From Firmicutes bacterium UBA4845 (GTDB lineage Bacteria; Bacillota; Clostridia; Tissierellales; Sedimentibacteraceae): 43,558 bases of DNA. The stretch is taken from positions 1-43,558 of the forward strand of contig DHER01000079.1 in NCBI GenBank assembly GCA_002399975.1. The letters run 5' to 3'. The position numbers were made by a program, and so were the translations under genes. Below the pieces are notes generated by a model. It did no database searches. It saw nothing but the letters and a program-made list of their open reading frames with translations, and was not told the origin of the DNA. Numbering within the stretch: the stretch's first letter is position 1; every line of letters starts with the position of its first letter. Below are positions 1-8,744 of this stretch, in pieces.

Positions 1-355
1 ACTTTTACTTTCGTCCTAAGATCAGCGCTGCTTGTTTTAAAATATCATTCTCCATTTCAAGCTGTTTATTTCGTTTGCGAAGTTCTGTTAATTCCAGCTG
101 TTCTGGAGTAAGGTTGTCTTTTTCTTTAAATGAACCGGTTGATTCTGCTTGCTTAATCCACTTGTCAAGCAAAGAAGGTGCTATATCATATTCACTTATT
201 ATATCGCATTTTCTTTTACCGTTTTGATATAACAGTACTATTTGGCTTTTAAATTCAGCTGTAAATGTACGGCGTTGTTTTCTGTTTGATTCTGGCATGG
301 TCATGCTCCTTTTTTATTATATTTAGATTGTACATGACCTTAAAATATCTGTCCA
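1..355 (-). mobile_element. IS3-family insertion sequence, orfA end only (cut by window edge)
   Basis: The element reads on the minus strand and its orfA is at 5-304. Upstream of orfA, the minus strand reads TGGACAGATATTTTAAGG from about 355 downward, an IS3-type terminal sequence starting with TG. I therefore place the outer end at about 355, which is inferred because the other terminus and any target duplication lie outside the window. From 356 rightward the plus strand resumes an open phage-like reading frame, so the element appears to sit in, or to have trimmed, that gene. Whether orfB (the DDE catalytic part) is intact cannot be seen. Confidence 0.75.
5..304 (-). CDS. IS3-family transposase OrfA (HTH subunit)
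   Basis: This 99-residue protein binds the IS ends. In IS3 elements it is fused by -1 programmed frameshifting to the catalytic OrfB. Residues about 10-55 are the HTH_Tnp_1-type domain (RRTFTAEFKSQIVLLYQNGK, then DIAPSLLDKWIKQ). Residues about 66-95 form the leucine-zipper helix (LTELRKRNKQLEMENDILKQ) that mediates multimerisation. The ending ALILGRK is typical of OrfA, so the protein looks full length. Start ATG 302-304 is preceded on the minus strand by AAAAAAGGAGC, a good ribosome binding site. OrfB would lie to the left of the window. Confidence 0.9.
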   Translation of the reverse strand: MTMPESNRKQRRTFTAEFKSQIVLLYQNGKRKCDIISEYDIAPSLLDKWIKQAESTGSFKEKDNLTPEQLELTELRKRNKQLEMENDILKQAALILGRK

Positions 356-757
356 GTTTATTATAGCCGATCCAACATAGTTGTAAGAGATTTGGAAGAT
401 TTAACGCTGGACTTAGTATTAGGTGATGAAAGCTTGGTATTTGATTTTGACTATGAAAAATCAATAGATGATGATTTTTATAATCAAATAAAAATAGTCA
501 GCGATAATGAGGAAAGCGGTAAAAGAGATGTGTATATCACGAAGGACAGCGGTTCAATCAGTAAATATGGGTTGCTGCAATACTTTGAAAAGTTAGATAA
601 GAATACTAATGCATCTCAAGCTAAGTCAAAGGCTGACACGCTCTTAAAACTATATAATAGAGAAATGGAAACCTTAAGTTTGAAATGCTTAGGGGATGTA
701 CATATAAATTTAAATTGTTCAATCCTTGATAAATTATTGACAAATCATTATTTTTAA
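356..757 (+). pseudogene. Remnant of XkdQ/YqbQ-like phage baseplate hub gene
   Basis: The frame has a TTG at 392, but it stays open upstream to 344 and reads VYYSRSNIVVRDLEDLTLDL from about the IS end, so 392 is probably not a real start. The stretch around SDNEESGKRDVYITKDSGSI, KYGLLQYFEKLD and SKADTLLKLYNREMETLSLK resembles the C-terminal half of XkdQ/YqbQ-type proteins, the D-like hub of PBSX and related phage tails. This is from memory of the family, not a search. The last 20 or so residues no longer look like the family, and the frame stops at 755-757 inside the promoter region of the V-ATPase operon. Both ends are therefore damaged: the 5' part is lost at the IS and the 3' part is cut or frameshifted. 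No neighbouring phage genes survive. Confidence 0.6.
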
Positions 758-765
758 GCTATAGT
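737..765 (+). promoter_or_regulatory. Predicted sigma-A promoter of the V-ATPase operon
   Basis: TTGACA at 737-742, a 17-base spacer, and TATAGT at 760-765. The -35 box lies inside the last codons of the phage remnant and the start codon of ntpF is 49 bases downstream. This is the only good promoter seen before the operon. Confidence 0.6.
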
Positions 766-814
766 AATATATGTTAAATTATTAACTAATTAAAAATCAA
801 AAGGTGGTGGTATA

Positions 815-1141
815 GTGTCAATTGAAATCATTAAGGTAATAAAGGAGGCAGAGGGAAAGGCTGAAGTTATTAAAAAAGATGCTGCTCGTCAGGCTAAACA
901 GATTGTTGCCGATGCCAATAATCAAGCACAGCTTATAATTGACGAAGCACAGGAATCCTCCACGTCAGAAAGATCTGATATTCTAAAAGTTGCTGAATCT
1001 GAAGGACAGCTTTTGTACAACGACATAGTTGATGATGCATCAACAGAATGTGAAGATGTTCTGAAAAAGGCAGATGCAAACATGGATGCTGCTGTCTCTA
1101 TTATACTTGAAAGGATAGTGAAGACTGGTGGCGATAGTTAA
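815..1141 (+). CDS. ntpF: V-type ATPase subunit G/H (peripheral stalk, NtpF)
   Basis: This 108-residue protein is almost entirely charged and alanine-rich helix (for example EAEGKAEVIKKDAARQAKQI), as expected for the stalk subunit that pairs with subunit E to hold the catalytic head against rotation. Its place as first gene, before subunit I, matches E. hirae ntpF. The start is GTG at 815, seven bases after the GG of AAGGTGGTGG (801-810). The gene overlaps ntpI by 14 bases, suggesting coupled translation. Assignment rests on composition, length and operon position, because these stalk proteins are poorly conserved. Confidence 0.85.
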   Translation: MSIEIIKVIKEAEGKAEVIKKDAARQAKQIVADANNQAQLIIDEAQESSTSERSDILKVAESEGQLLYNDIVDDASTECEDVLKKADANMDAAVSIILERIVKTGGDS

Positions 1142-3107
1142 AATGAATAAAATCAGCATTATCGGTTTAAACAGGGAAAAGCCGTCGCTTATTAAGGATA
1201 TAATGGATCTGGGAGTGGTTGAGGTAAGTTCACAGGAATCTAAACTTACGGACCCTGAATGGATTTCAAATGTTAAAAAGGACGGCAATGAATCTAAGGT
1301 TTTAAACTTCGATGTCAAAATATCGGAACTTGATGAAGTGCTTGCAAGTCTTGATAAATATGATACAAGAAATAAACCGTTGATCAGCACGAGAAAGACT
1401 ATTACTTCAGAAGAATTTGATAAAATATTAAATACTGAGACAGCAGATGAAAACGTATCTCAAGTACTCAAATTAAACGATTCACTAAATAAACTTATTT
1501 CCGAAAAAAATAAGTTTGAAACGGCTGTACTGAGTTTGAAACCATGGTCAGGATATGACCTGCCTCTGGATTTAAATAAGACGAAGTATACAAATGTATT
1601 AAAGGGTACTATGCCAAGTGTGGTACAAATTGAGAAAGTAATAAGAGAGTTAGAAGAAAAAATCAGCAGCTGCTATTATGAAGTAATTGGCAGTGATAAA
1701 GACCAGCACTATGTTTCAATTATTTGTCTTACACGGGAAAAAGAAGAAGTGTATGATGTTTTGAAACAGTACGGTTTTAATACGATATCGTTCAAGGATT
1801 TAAAAGGAACTGCAGCTGAAAATATTGTACAATGTGAGGAAAGACTGAAGGAAATAACAGATGAGAAAGAAATAATAGAAAAAAAAGCAGGAGAGATTGT
1901 TCAGTATAAAAAAGAAATACAGATTTTGTATGATCATTTGATTATTGAAAGGGATAAAACTAAAATACTAAGCAATATACTTAAAACAGACTCTACATTT
2001 TACATTGAAGGTTGGATTCCTAAAGAAAGTATTGAAGATGTTAAAAAAATCATTGAAAGATATCAGTGCTGGTATGAAATAAAGGAACCGGAAGAAGGAG
2101 AAGATTTTCCAGTGGCGCTATATAACAATTCCTTTGCCCAGCCCTTTGAATCTATTACGGAGCTTTACAGTCTTCCGGCATCATCCAACATTGACCCTAC
2201 ATCGATTATGGCACCATTTTATTGTATTTTCTTTGGACTTATGCTTGCCGACATAGGATATGGTTTAATCATGGCAATAGCGTGCTATGTTGTACTTAAG
2301 AAATTCAAGTTGGAAGGCACAATGCAAAAGATGATAAAAATGTTTTTCTATTGCGGAATTTCCACAGCATTTTGGGGAGTAATGTTTGGCAGCTGGTTTG
2401 GAGATGCAGTGGCTGCTGCTGCAGAGCTTATCTTTAATTGCGACCTTAATATTAAACCACTTTGGATTAATCCTATGGAAGAACCAATGACACTTCTGAT
2501 TTTTTCTTTTGTTTTCGGTGCTATTCACCTGTTTACAGGTATGGCATTGCAGGCGCGGATGCTGATAAGAGATGACAAGAAATTAGATGCATTGTTTGAC
2601 ATAGGTTTCTGGTATGGATTTATAATAGGAATTGCTTTATGGCTTTTCGGTAATTCTATAATACCCGGTTCAGGCAGCGTTGGAAAATGGATGACAATAA
2701 TTTTTGCAATAGGACTGATATTAACCCAGGGAAGAGACAAAAAAAATATATTAAGCAAACTGACGAGTGGAGTAATGAGTTTATATGATATTACAGGTTA
2801 TTTAAGTGATATACTTTCTTACTCAAGACTGCTTGCCCTGGGGTTGGCAACAGGCGTCATTTCTTCCGTGCTAAGCATTCTGGGCTCAATGGGAGGAAGA
2901 AACTTTTTCGGCATACTGTTGTTTTTCGTAGTTTTTTTGATTGGACATACGTTGAATTTTGCAATCAATGCGCTGGGAGCGTTCGTACATGCTGCAAGAC
3001 TGCAATATGTTGAATTTTTCGGTAAATTTTATGAAGGCGGAGGAGAATCGTTTAATCCTCTAATTAAAAAAACTAAATATAATAAGATAATTAAGGAGGA
3101 AGTTTAA
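1128..3107 (+). CDS. ntpI: V-type ATPase subunit I (membrane stator, a-subunit)
   Basis: This 659-residue membrane stator contains the ion half-channels facing the rotor ring. Residues 1 to about 330 are a soluble stalk-binding domain with coiled-coil stretches. From about residue 345 (SLPASSNIDPTSIMAPFYCI) the protein is hydrophobic with roughly seven or eight membrane helices. The conserved motif LSYSRLLALGLATGVI holds Arg567, the family's essential rotor-facing arginine. The start is GTG 1128 inside ntpF, and an in-frame ATG at 1143 is an alternative. The family typically begins MAIVKM, which fits GTG 1128. Length is normal. Confidence 0.95.
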   Translation: MAIVKMNKISIIGLNREKPSLIKDIMDLGVVEVSSQESKLTDPEWISNVKKDGNESKVLNFDVKISELDEVLASLDKYDTRNKPLISTRKTITSEEFDKILNTETADENVSQVLKLNDSLNKLISEKNKFETAVLSLKPWSGYDLPLDLNKTKYTNVLKGTMPSVVQIEKVIRELEEKISSCYYEVIGSDKDQHYVSIICLTREKEEVYDVLKQYGFNTISFKDLKGTAAENIVQCEERLKEITDEKEIIEKKAGEIVQYKKEIQILYDHLIIERDKTKILSNILKTDSTFYIEGWIPKESIEDVKKIIERYQCWYEIKEPEEGEDFPVALYNNSFAQPFESITELYSLPASSNIDPTSIMAPFYCIFFGLMLADIGYGLIMAIACYVVLKKFKLEGTMQKMIKMFFYCGISTAFWGVMFGSWFGDAVAAAAELIFNCDLNIKPLWINPMEEPMTLLIFSFVFGAIHLFTGMALQARMLIRDDKKLDALFDIGFWYGFIIGIALWLFGNSIIPGSGSVGKWMTIIFAIGLILTQGRDKKNILSKLTSGVMSLYDITGYLSDILSYSRLLALGLATGVISSVLSILGSMGGRNFFGILLFFVVFLIGHTLNFAINALGAFVHAARLQYVEFFGKFYEGGGESFNPLIKKTKYNKIIKEEV

Positions 3108-3587
3108 ATGAATATTTTAACAAATGGTAATTTCTTAGCAATTTTAGGTGCTTCAATAGCTGCGATGGCGGGTATTGGAAGTGCTATAGGAGTAGCTATA
3201 GCAGGTGAGGCTGCTTCAGGAGTTGTGGCGGAGGATCCTAAAAAATTTGGTTCCACATTGATTTTACAGGCATTGCCAGGTACGCAAGGTATTTATGGCC
3301 TTCTTATAGCATTTATAATTTTAAATAAAATAGGCTTATTAGGTGGGGGAATGGTGGAATTGACAGCGGCTCAAGGAGGTTATTTTCTTGCAGCATCACT
3401 ACCGGCGGGATTAGTGGGGATTATTTCTGCTATACACCAAGGAAAGGTTGCGGCAACAGGTATTATGCTTATAGGGAAAAAGCCCGGAGAAATAGCAAAG
3501 GCAATGGTTTATGCAGCAATGGTTGAAACATATGCGGTTTTGGCACTTCTTATTTCTTTTCTCATGATTAATGGTATTACGGTTTAA
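3108..3587 (+). CDS. ntpK: V-type ATPase subunit K (proteolipid rotor ring), Na+ type
   Basis: This 159-residue double-hairpin proteolipid has four membrane helices formed by an internal duplication. It forms the rotor ring that carries ions past subunit I. The E. hirae sodium ligands Leu61, Thr64, Gln65, Gln110 and Glu139 correspond to Leu56, Thr59, Gln60, Gln111 and Glu140, with identical spacing (LPGTQG, HQGKVAATG, MVETYAV). The first hairpin has no acidic residue at the matching site, so there is one carboxylate per two hairpins, as in V-type pumps. ATG 3108 directly follows the ntpI stop, and AAGGAGG (3093-3099) is a strong ribosome binding site, fitting a multicopy subunit. Confidence 0.95.
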   Translation: MNILTNGNFLAILGASIAAMAGIGSAIGVAIAGEAASGVVAEDPKKFGSTLILQALPGTQGIYGLLIAFIILNKIGLLGGGMVELTAAQGGYFLAASLPAGLVGIISAIHQGKVAATGIMLIGKKPGEIAKAMVYAAMVETYAVLALLISFLMINGITV

Positions 3588-3623
3588 TTATTTTATACTA
3601 AATTCAAATAAGGATGTGAGAAA

Positions 3624-4205
3624 ATGAGCATTGAAAATATAACGGACAACATTTTAAGTGACGCTGAGCAAATTGCGGAAATTTCCATTAAAAATGCTGA
3701 AAAAAGCAGTAAAGAAATAATCAATAAGGCAAAAAATAAAGCGGAAGCTATAAAAAAAGAAGCGGCAGATGCTGCTGTTAAAGAAGCAGAAAGCATAAAA
3801 AATAGACAGATTTCAGCCGGCGAGCTCCAGAGGAGAAAACTGATTCTCGGTGCAAAACAGGATGCCATTAAAAAAAGCTTTGATGCGGCACTTAAAAAGC
3901 TTAAATCTATGCCGGAAGACAAATATATAGAATTTCTGACAAGTGAAATAATTAAAATTCCGTATAATGATGGAGCAATCACTTTAAATAAACATGACAG
4001 AGAGAAAATCGGGGGAAAGTTAGTTAAAGCTGTCAACAAGAAATTAAAAGCAGAAAAATTTAAACTTAGCAATGATACTGTGAATGCAGGTGGAGGTTTC
4101 GTGCTGAAAAGCGGTACAGTTATAATAAACAGCACATTTGAAACTATACTAGATTCTGTCAGAGATGACCTTACAAGCAAAATTGCAGATGTACTGTTTG
4201 AATAG
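3624..4205 (+). CDS. ntpE: V-type ATPase subunit E (peripheral stalk)
   Basis: This 193-residue protein has an N-terminal helical half rich in Lys/Glu/Ala (residues about 1-100) that would pair with NtpF as the stalk heterodimer. Its C-terminal alpha/beta half (NAGGGFVLKSGTVIINSTFE) is typical of the vATP-synt_E family and binds the top of the catalytic head. Start ATG 3624 follows AAGGATGTGAG. The 36-base gap after ntpK holds no terminator. Length matches the family. Confidence 0.92.
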   Translation: MSIENITDNILSDAEQIAEISIKNAEKSSKEIINKAKNKAEAIKKEAADAAVKEAESIKNRQISAGELQRRKLILGAKQDAIKKSFDAALKKLKSMPEDKYIEFLTSEIIKIPYNDGAITLNKHDREKIGGKLVKAVNKKLKAEKFKLSNDTVNAGGGFVLKSGTVIINSTFETILDSVRDDLTSKIADVLFE

Positions 4206-4229
4206 ATTCTGCTGAAGGGAGGAATGGCT

Positions 4230-5237
4230 TTGGCGAAAATTAAGGATACTGATTATTTATTTTCTACCGCTCGGGTGCGAAGTGTTGAAAAAAACATGCT
4301 TACCCGTGAAATAGCAGAAAAAATGATAGATGCGAAAACAATTGAGGATTCACTGAAGGTGTTAGGCAATATTAATTACGGATTCGGCGACGAATACATA
4401 GACTCCAACAGTTATGAGAAACTGCTGGCTGATGAGCACAAGAAGGCATATGACTTTATTACATCCATGGCTCCTGAACTGGATTACTTTAAAATGTTTC
4501 TATATCCATATGATTATCACAATCTGAAAGTTATTATGAAATCTGAATATTCAGGGGTTGATGAATCTGACATGCTTGTTGATACTGGGTCCATTGACCT
4601 GAAAATGCTCAAGTTTTCTGTAAATGAAAGAAATTTTTCCAAGCTTACGGAAAACATGGAAAGTGCATTGAATGAAATAATCGAGGATTTCCCCAAGACA
4701 AACGATCCCCAGATGATAGACATCATATTAGATAAATACTGTTATAATGATATGCTGAAGGCTGCGGAAGAGACAAAAAGTGATTTCATAATTGACTATG
4801 TTAAAATGCAAATAGATGCAATTAATATAAAGACATATGTAAGACTTAAAAATATGAGCAAATCATGGGATTTTTTTACAAGAGTTTACATGCATGGAGG
4901 CAATATAGGTGAACAGATTTTTATTAAAAATTATGATGATCCTCTTGAAAAGTTCGCCGAACATTTGTTCGTATATGGCTTTAAGGAAATATTCCTTGAA
5001 GGAATTGATGCACTAACTGAAACCGGTAAATTTACTACTTTGGAAAAGCTGTTGGACAACAAGGTTATTGAACACATAAAGAATGCTAAATATATTCCTT
5101 TTGGAATAGAACCGTTGGCAGGATATTTGATAGCAAAGGATAACGAGATTAAAATTGCAAGGATTATACTGGCAGGCAAGCTTGCAGGTATCTCACCGGA
5201 GCTTATAAGAGAAAGGTTGAGAGAAACTTATGTATAA
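4230..5237 (+). CDS. ntpC: V-type ATPase subunit C (rotor collar, d-like)
   Basis: This protein of about 335 residues is the socket joining the central shaft (D and F subunits) to the membrane ring (K). It is the V-type subunit C/d family (vATP-synt_AC39), soluble and helical, with the characteristic start DTDYLFSTARVRSVEKNMLT and ending ELIRERLRETYV. Start choice: ATG 4224 lies one base after GGGAGG (4217-4222), too close, whereas TTG 4230 lies seven bases after it, so I prefer TTG giving MAKIKDTDYLFS. The 3' end overlaps ntpG by eight bases. Confidence 0.9.
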   Translation: MAKIKDTDYLFSTARVRSVEKNMLTREIAEKMIDAKTIEDSLKVLGNINYGFGDEYIDSNSYEKLLADEHKKAYDFITSMAPELDYFKMFLYPYDYHNLKVIMKSEYSGVDESDMLVDTGSIDLKMLKFSVNERNFSKLTENMESALNEIIEDFPKTNDPQMIDIILDKYCYNDMLKAAEETKSDFIIDYVKMQIDAINIKTYVRLKNMSKSWDFFTRVYMHGGNIGEQIFIKNYDDPLEKFAEHLFVYGFKEIFLEGIDALTETGKFTTLEKLLDNKVIEHIKNAKYIPFGIEPLAGYLIAKDNEIKIARIILAGKLAGISPELIRERLRETYV

Positions 5238-5550
5238 AACAGGAGCTATAGGAGACAAACAAAGTGTTCTTGGATTCAAAGCTTTGGGGCTGGATGTGTT
5301 TGACTGCTCTACAAAAGAAGAAGCAGAAATCAGGCTTAAATCTATGTCGGAAGAGGATTATGCAATTATTTACGTCATAGATAACCTTTATGTTGAAATT
5401 AAGGACGTTATTTATGAATATAACGAAAAGCGCCTGCCGGCAATTATTCCTATACCTGGCATGAAAGGAACAACAGGCATAGGACTTGAGAATATAAAAA
5501 AATCAGTTGAAAGAGCAGTCGGTGCAGATATACTATTTAACAATGATTAA
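5230..5550 (+). CDS. ntpG: V-type ATPase subunit F (central shaft, NtpG)
   Basis: This 106-residue protein has a Rossmann-like fold and binds subunit D in the central rotor shaft. Family features seen are the N-terminal GAIGDKQSVLGFKALG, the central YAIIYVIDNLYVEIKD, and the loop IIPIPGMKGTTGIGLENIKK. ATG 5230 overlaps the end of ntpC, so the two are probably translationally coupled. Length is normal for the family. Confidence 0.93.
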   Translation: MYKTGAIGDKQSVLGFKALGLDVFDCSTKEEAEIRLKSMSEEDYAIIYVIDNLYVEIKDVIYEYNEKRLPAIIPIPGMKGTTGIGLENIKKSVERAVGADILFNND

Positions 5551-5581
5551 TGTAAAAAAACGAAAGCAGGTGATTTATTTA

Positions 5582-7354
5582 ATGAGCCAGGGAACAGTAG
5601 TAAAAGTATCAGGCCCGCTGGTTATTGCGAAAGGCATGAAAGAAGCAGATATGTTTGACGTTGTACATGTGAGTGAACAGGGTCTGGTTGGCGAAATAAT
5701 AGAGATGCGCGGTGACAGGGCATCTATTCAGGTATATGAGGAAACAGCAGGCTTAGTTCCGGGAGCGCCTGTGGTATCAACAGGAGCACAGCTTTCCGTG
5801 GAACTTGGCCCCGGACTTATAGAAACCATTTATGACGGGATACAGCGCCCGTTGGAAGAAATTAGAAAAGTTGCTGGATCTAATATCACAAGAGGTATCA
5901 ATGTTCCATCCCTAAACAGGGAAAAAAAGTGGGAATTTGCACCCGTTGCCAAATCTGGTGATAAGGTTCAGGCAGGAGATATAATAGGTACAGTTCAGGA
6001 AACAATAGTTGTGTTGCATAAGATAATGGTTCCTTACGGTATAAGCGGAACCATTACAGACATAAAACAGGGTAACTTCACAGTTGAAGAAACTGTGTGT
6101 GTGGTAAAAAAAGATAACGGTGGATCAGTTAATCTAACAATGATGCAAAAATGGCCTGTAAGAAAAGGCAGACCCTACAAGGAAAAATTGATTCCCGAAA
6201 GGCCCTTGGTAACAGGACAGAGGGTAATAGACACATTATTTCCTATATCAAAGGGAGGTGTTGCGGCGGTTCCGGGACCTTTCGGAAGCGGTAAGACTGT
6301 AGTACAGCACCAGCTGGCTAAATGGGCTGATGCGGAAATAGTTGTATATATAGGCTGCGGTGAGCGTGGAAACGAAATGACTGATGTTTTAATGGAATTT
6401 CCTGAATTGAATGATCCAAGGACAGGGGAGTCGTTGATGAAGCGTACGGTGCTTATAGCCAATACCTCCGATATGCCTGTTGCAGCCCGTGAAGCATCTA
6501 TTTACACAGGTATTACAATAGCAGAGTATTTCAGAGACATGGGTTATTCTGTTGCACTTATGGCTGATTCTACATCACGCTGGGCGGAAGCACTTCGTGA
6601 AATGTCAGGACGTCTTGAGGAAATGCCCGGTGAAGAAGGATATCCGGCATATCTTGGATCCCGTCTGGCTCAATTTTATGAAAGAGCCGGAAGAGTTATA
6701 AGCCTTGGAATTGAAGGAAGAGAAGGAGCATTGTCGGCAATAGGAGCAGTGTCACCTCCCGGCGGAGATATTTCAGAGCCTGTATCACAGGCAACACTGC
6801 GTATAGTCAAGGTATTCTGGGCTCTTGATGCGCAGCTTGCTTACAGCCGTCATTTTCCGGCTATAAACTGGCTGGACAGTTATTCCCTGTACGTCAACAA
6901 CCTAAGTAAGTGGTTTAATGAAAATGTTGCGAAAGATTGGTCTGAGATTCGCTCGGAAACAGTAAAGCTTTTGCAGGAAGAGGCAGAATTAAATGAAATA
7001 GTTCAATTGGTAGGAGTTGATTCATTATCTGTACTGGACAGATTAAAATTGGAAGCAACCCGCTCTATAAGAGAAGATTATCTCCACCAGAATGCGTTCC
7101 ATGATGTAGATACTTATTCATCTCTTGAAAAACAACATAAGATGCTTACATTAATTTTGAAATATTATTATGACGGAATGGAAGCCTTAAAAGAAGGAGC
7201 TGAATTTAAAGACTTGGAAAATCTGCCTGTGAGAGAAAGGATAGGAAGATATAAATATACTGAAGAAAATAATGTTCAAGAGGCTTTTGACAGCATTAAA
7301 AAACAATTAGAAGAAGAAATGTCAGCTCTTGTATCAGGCGAGGAGGTGGATTAA
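5582..7354 (+). CDS. ntpA: V-type ATPase catalytic subunit A
   Basis: This 590-residue catalytic ATP-binding subunit forms the A3B3 head. The Walker A loop GPFGSGKT has Lys238, the same position as in E. hirae, and Walker B-like and SRWAEALREMSGRLEEMPGE segments follow. The V/A-type non-homologous region insert is present at about residues 110-190. The frame is open further upstream to a TTG at 5507, but that would overlap ntpG. ATG 5582 has the AGCAGGTGA site upstream and yields the family start MSQGTVVKVSGPLV. Confidence 0.97.
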   Translation: MSQGTVVKVSGPLVIAKGMKEADMFDVVHVSEQGLVGEIIEMRGDRASIQVYEETAGLVPGAPVVSTGAQLSVELGPGLIETIYDGIQRPLEEIRKVAGSNITRGINVPSLNREKKWEFAPVAKSGDKVQAGDIIGTVQETIVVLHKIMVPYGISGTITDIKQGNFTVEETVCVVKKDNGGSVNLTMMQKWPVRKGRPYKEKLIPERPLVTGQRVIDTLFPISKGGVAAVPGPFGSGKTVVQHQLAKWADAEIVVYIGCGERGNEMTDVLMEFPELNDPRTGESLMKRTVLIANTSDMPVAAREASIYTGITIAEYFRDMGYSVALMADSTSRWAEALREMSGRLEEMPGEEGYPAYLGSRLAQFYERAGRVISLGIEGREGALSAIGAVSPPGGDISEPVSQATLRIVKVFWALDAQLAYSRHFPAINWLDSYSLYVNNLSKWFNENVAKDWSEIRSETVKLLQEEAELNEIVQLVGVDSLSVLDRLKLEATRSIREDYLHQNAFHDVDTYSSLEKQHKMLTLILKYYYDGMEALKEGAEFKDLENLPVRERIGRYKYTEENNVQEAFDSIKKQLEEEMSALVSGEEVD

Positions 7355-7355
7355 T

Positions 7356-8732
7356 TTGATTAGAGAATATAAAACAATATCCGAGGTTGCAGGACCTTTA
7401 ATGCTTGTTAAAAATGTAGAGAATGTGGCTTTTGACGAACTGGGTGTAATTGAACTTCCAAATGGTGAGACAAGAAGCTGCAGGGTTCTTGAAATAAATG
7501 GAAGCAATGCGCTGGTTCAGCTGTTTGAAAGTTCCGCAGGAATTAACCTGTCAGAGAGCAAGGTTAAGTTTCTTGGAAGAGGGATGGAACTGGCTGTATC
7601 CTACGATATGCTCGGTCGTGTATTTGACGGGCTGGGAAGGCCTATTGACAACGGTCCGGAAATAATTCCCGAGAAAAGACTTGATATAAACGGTCTGCCC
7701 ATGAATCCCACTGCAAGGGACTATCCTAATGAATTTATCCAAACGGGTGTTTCTGCAATAGACGGCTTGAACACATTGGTCAGAGGGCAGAAACTTCCCA
7801 TATTTTCAGGTTCAGGTCTGCCCCATGCAGATTTAGCGGCTCAAATTGCAAGGCAGGCGAAGGTTTTAGGGACAGATTCAAAATTTGCAGTTGTATTTGC
7901 AGCCATAGGAATTACCTATGAGGAAGCAAATTTCTTTATTTCGGACTTTAGAAGGACAGGGGCCATAGACAGGACGGTATTGTTCATGAATCTGGCAGAC
8001 GATCCTGCTATAGAGCGTATTTCAACTCCACGTATGGCTTTGACGGCTGCGGAATTTCTTGCATTTGAAAAAGAAATGCACGTTCTTGTTATACTTACTG
8101 ATATAACAAATTATGCGGAAGCTCTCCGTGAGGTATCGGCTGCACGTAAGGAAGTTCCCGGAAGACGCGGATATCCGGGGTATCTGTATACAGACCTTGC
8201 CAGCATTTATGAAAGAGCAGGGAGAAAGAGAGATAATGAAGGCTCTATTACTATGATTCCCATACTGACAATGCCTGAAGATGACAAAACTCATCCAATT
8301 CCTGATTTAACAGGATATATTACTGAAGGGCAGATTATCCTTTCCCGTGAGCTTTATAGAAAGAATATAAAACCTCCGATAGATGTTTTGCCGTCACTGT
8401 CACGTTTAAAGGACAAAGGTATAGGAAAGGGGAAAACAAGAGAAGACCATTCCGATGTTTTGAATCAGCTTTTTGCGGCATATGCCAGAGGAAAGGAAGC
8501 TAAGGAACTTATGTCAATACTTGGTGAAGCCGCCTTGTCTGATACTGACAAATTCTATGCTGAATTTGCAGATGAATTTGAAAAGAAATATGTATCTCAA
8601 GGATATGAAACAAACAGGTCAATTGAAGAAACACTGGATATAGGCTGGGATTTGTTAACACTACTTCCTAAGAGCGAGTTAAAACGAATAAGAGATGAAT
8701 ACATTGAAAAATATTATCCAAAAAAAGATTAG
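7356..8732 (+). CDS. ntpB: V-type ATPase regulatory subunit B
   Basis: This 458-residue non-catalytic nucleotide-binding-fold subunit alternates with NtpA in the head. It lacks a Walker A lysine: the corresponding stretch is SGSGLPHADLAAQIA, as expected for subunit B. The B-subunit motif REVSAARKEVPGRRGYPGYL is present. An upstream GTG-type start at 7329 would overlap ntpA. TTG 7356 lies six bases after AGGAGGTGG (7341-7349) and gives MIREYKTISEVAGPLML, matching the family start and the 458-residue length of E. hirae NtpB. Confidence 0.96.
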   Translation: MIREYKTISEVAGPLMLVKNVENVAFDELGVIELPNGETRSCRVLEINGSNALVQLFESSAGINLSESKVKFLGRGMELAVSYDMLGRVFDGLGRPIDNGPEIIPEKRLDINGLPMNPTARDYPNEFIQTGVSAIDGLNTLVRGQKLPIFSGSGLPHADLAAQIARQAKVLGTDSKFAVVFAAIGITYEEANFFISDFRRTGAIDRTVLFMNLADDPAIERISTPRMALTAAEFLAFEKEMHVLVILTDITNYAEALREVSAARKEVPGRRGYPGYLYTDLASIYERAGRKRDNEGSITMIPILTMPEDDKTHPIPDLTGYITEGQIILSRELYRKNIKPPIDVLPSLSRLKDKGIGKGKTREDHSDVLNQLFAAYARGKEAKELMSILGEAALSDTDKFYAEFADEFEKKYVSQGYETNRSIEETLDIGWDLLTLLPKSELKRIRDEYIEKYYPKKD

Positions 8733-8744
8733 AGAGGTGAGGTT

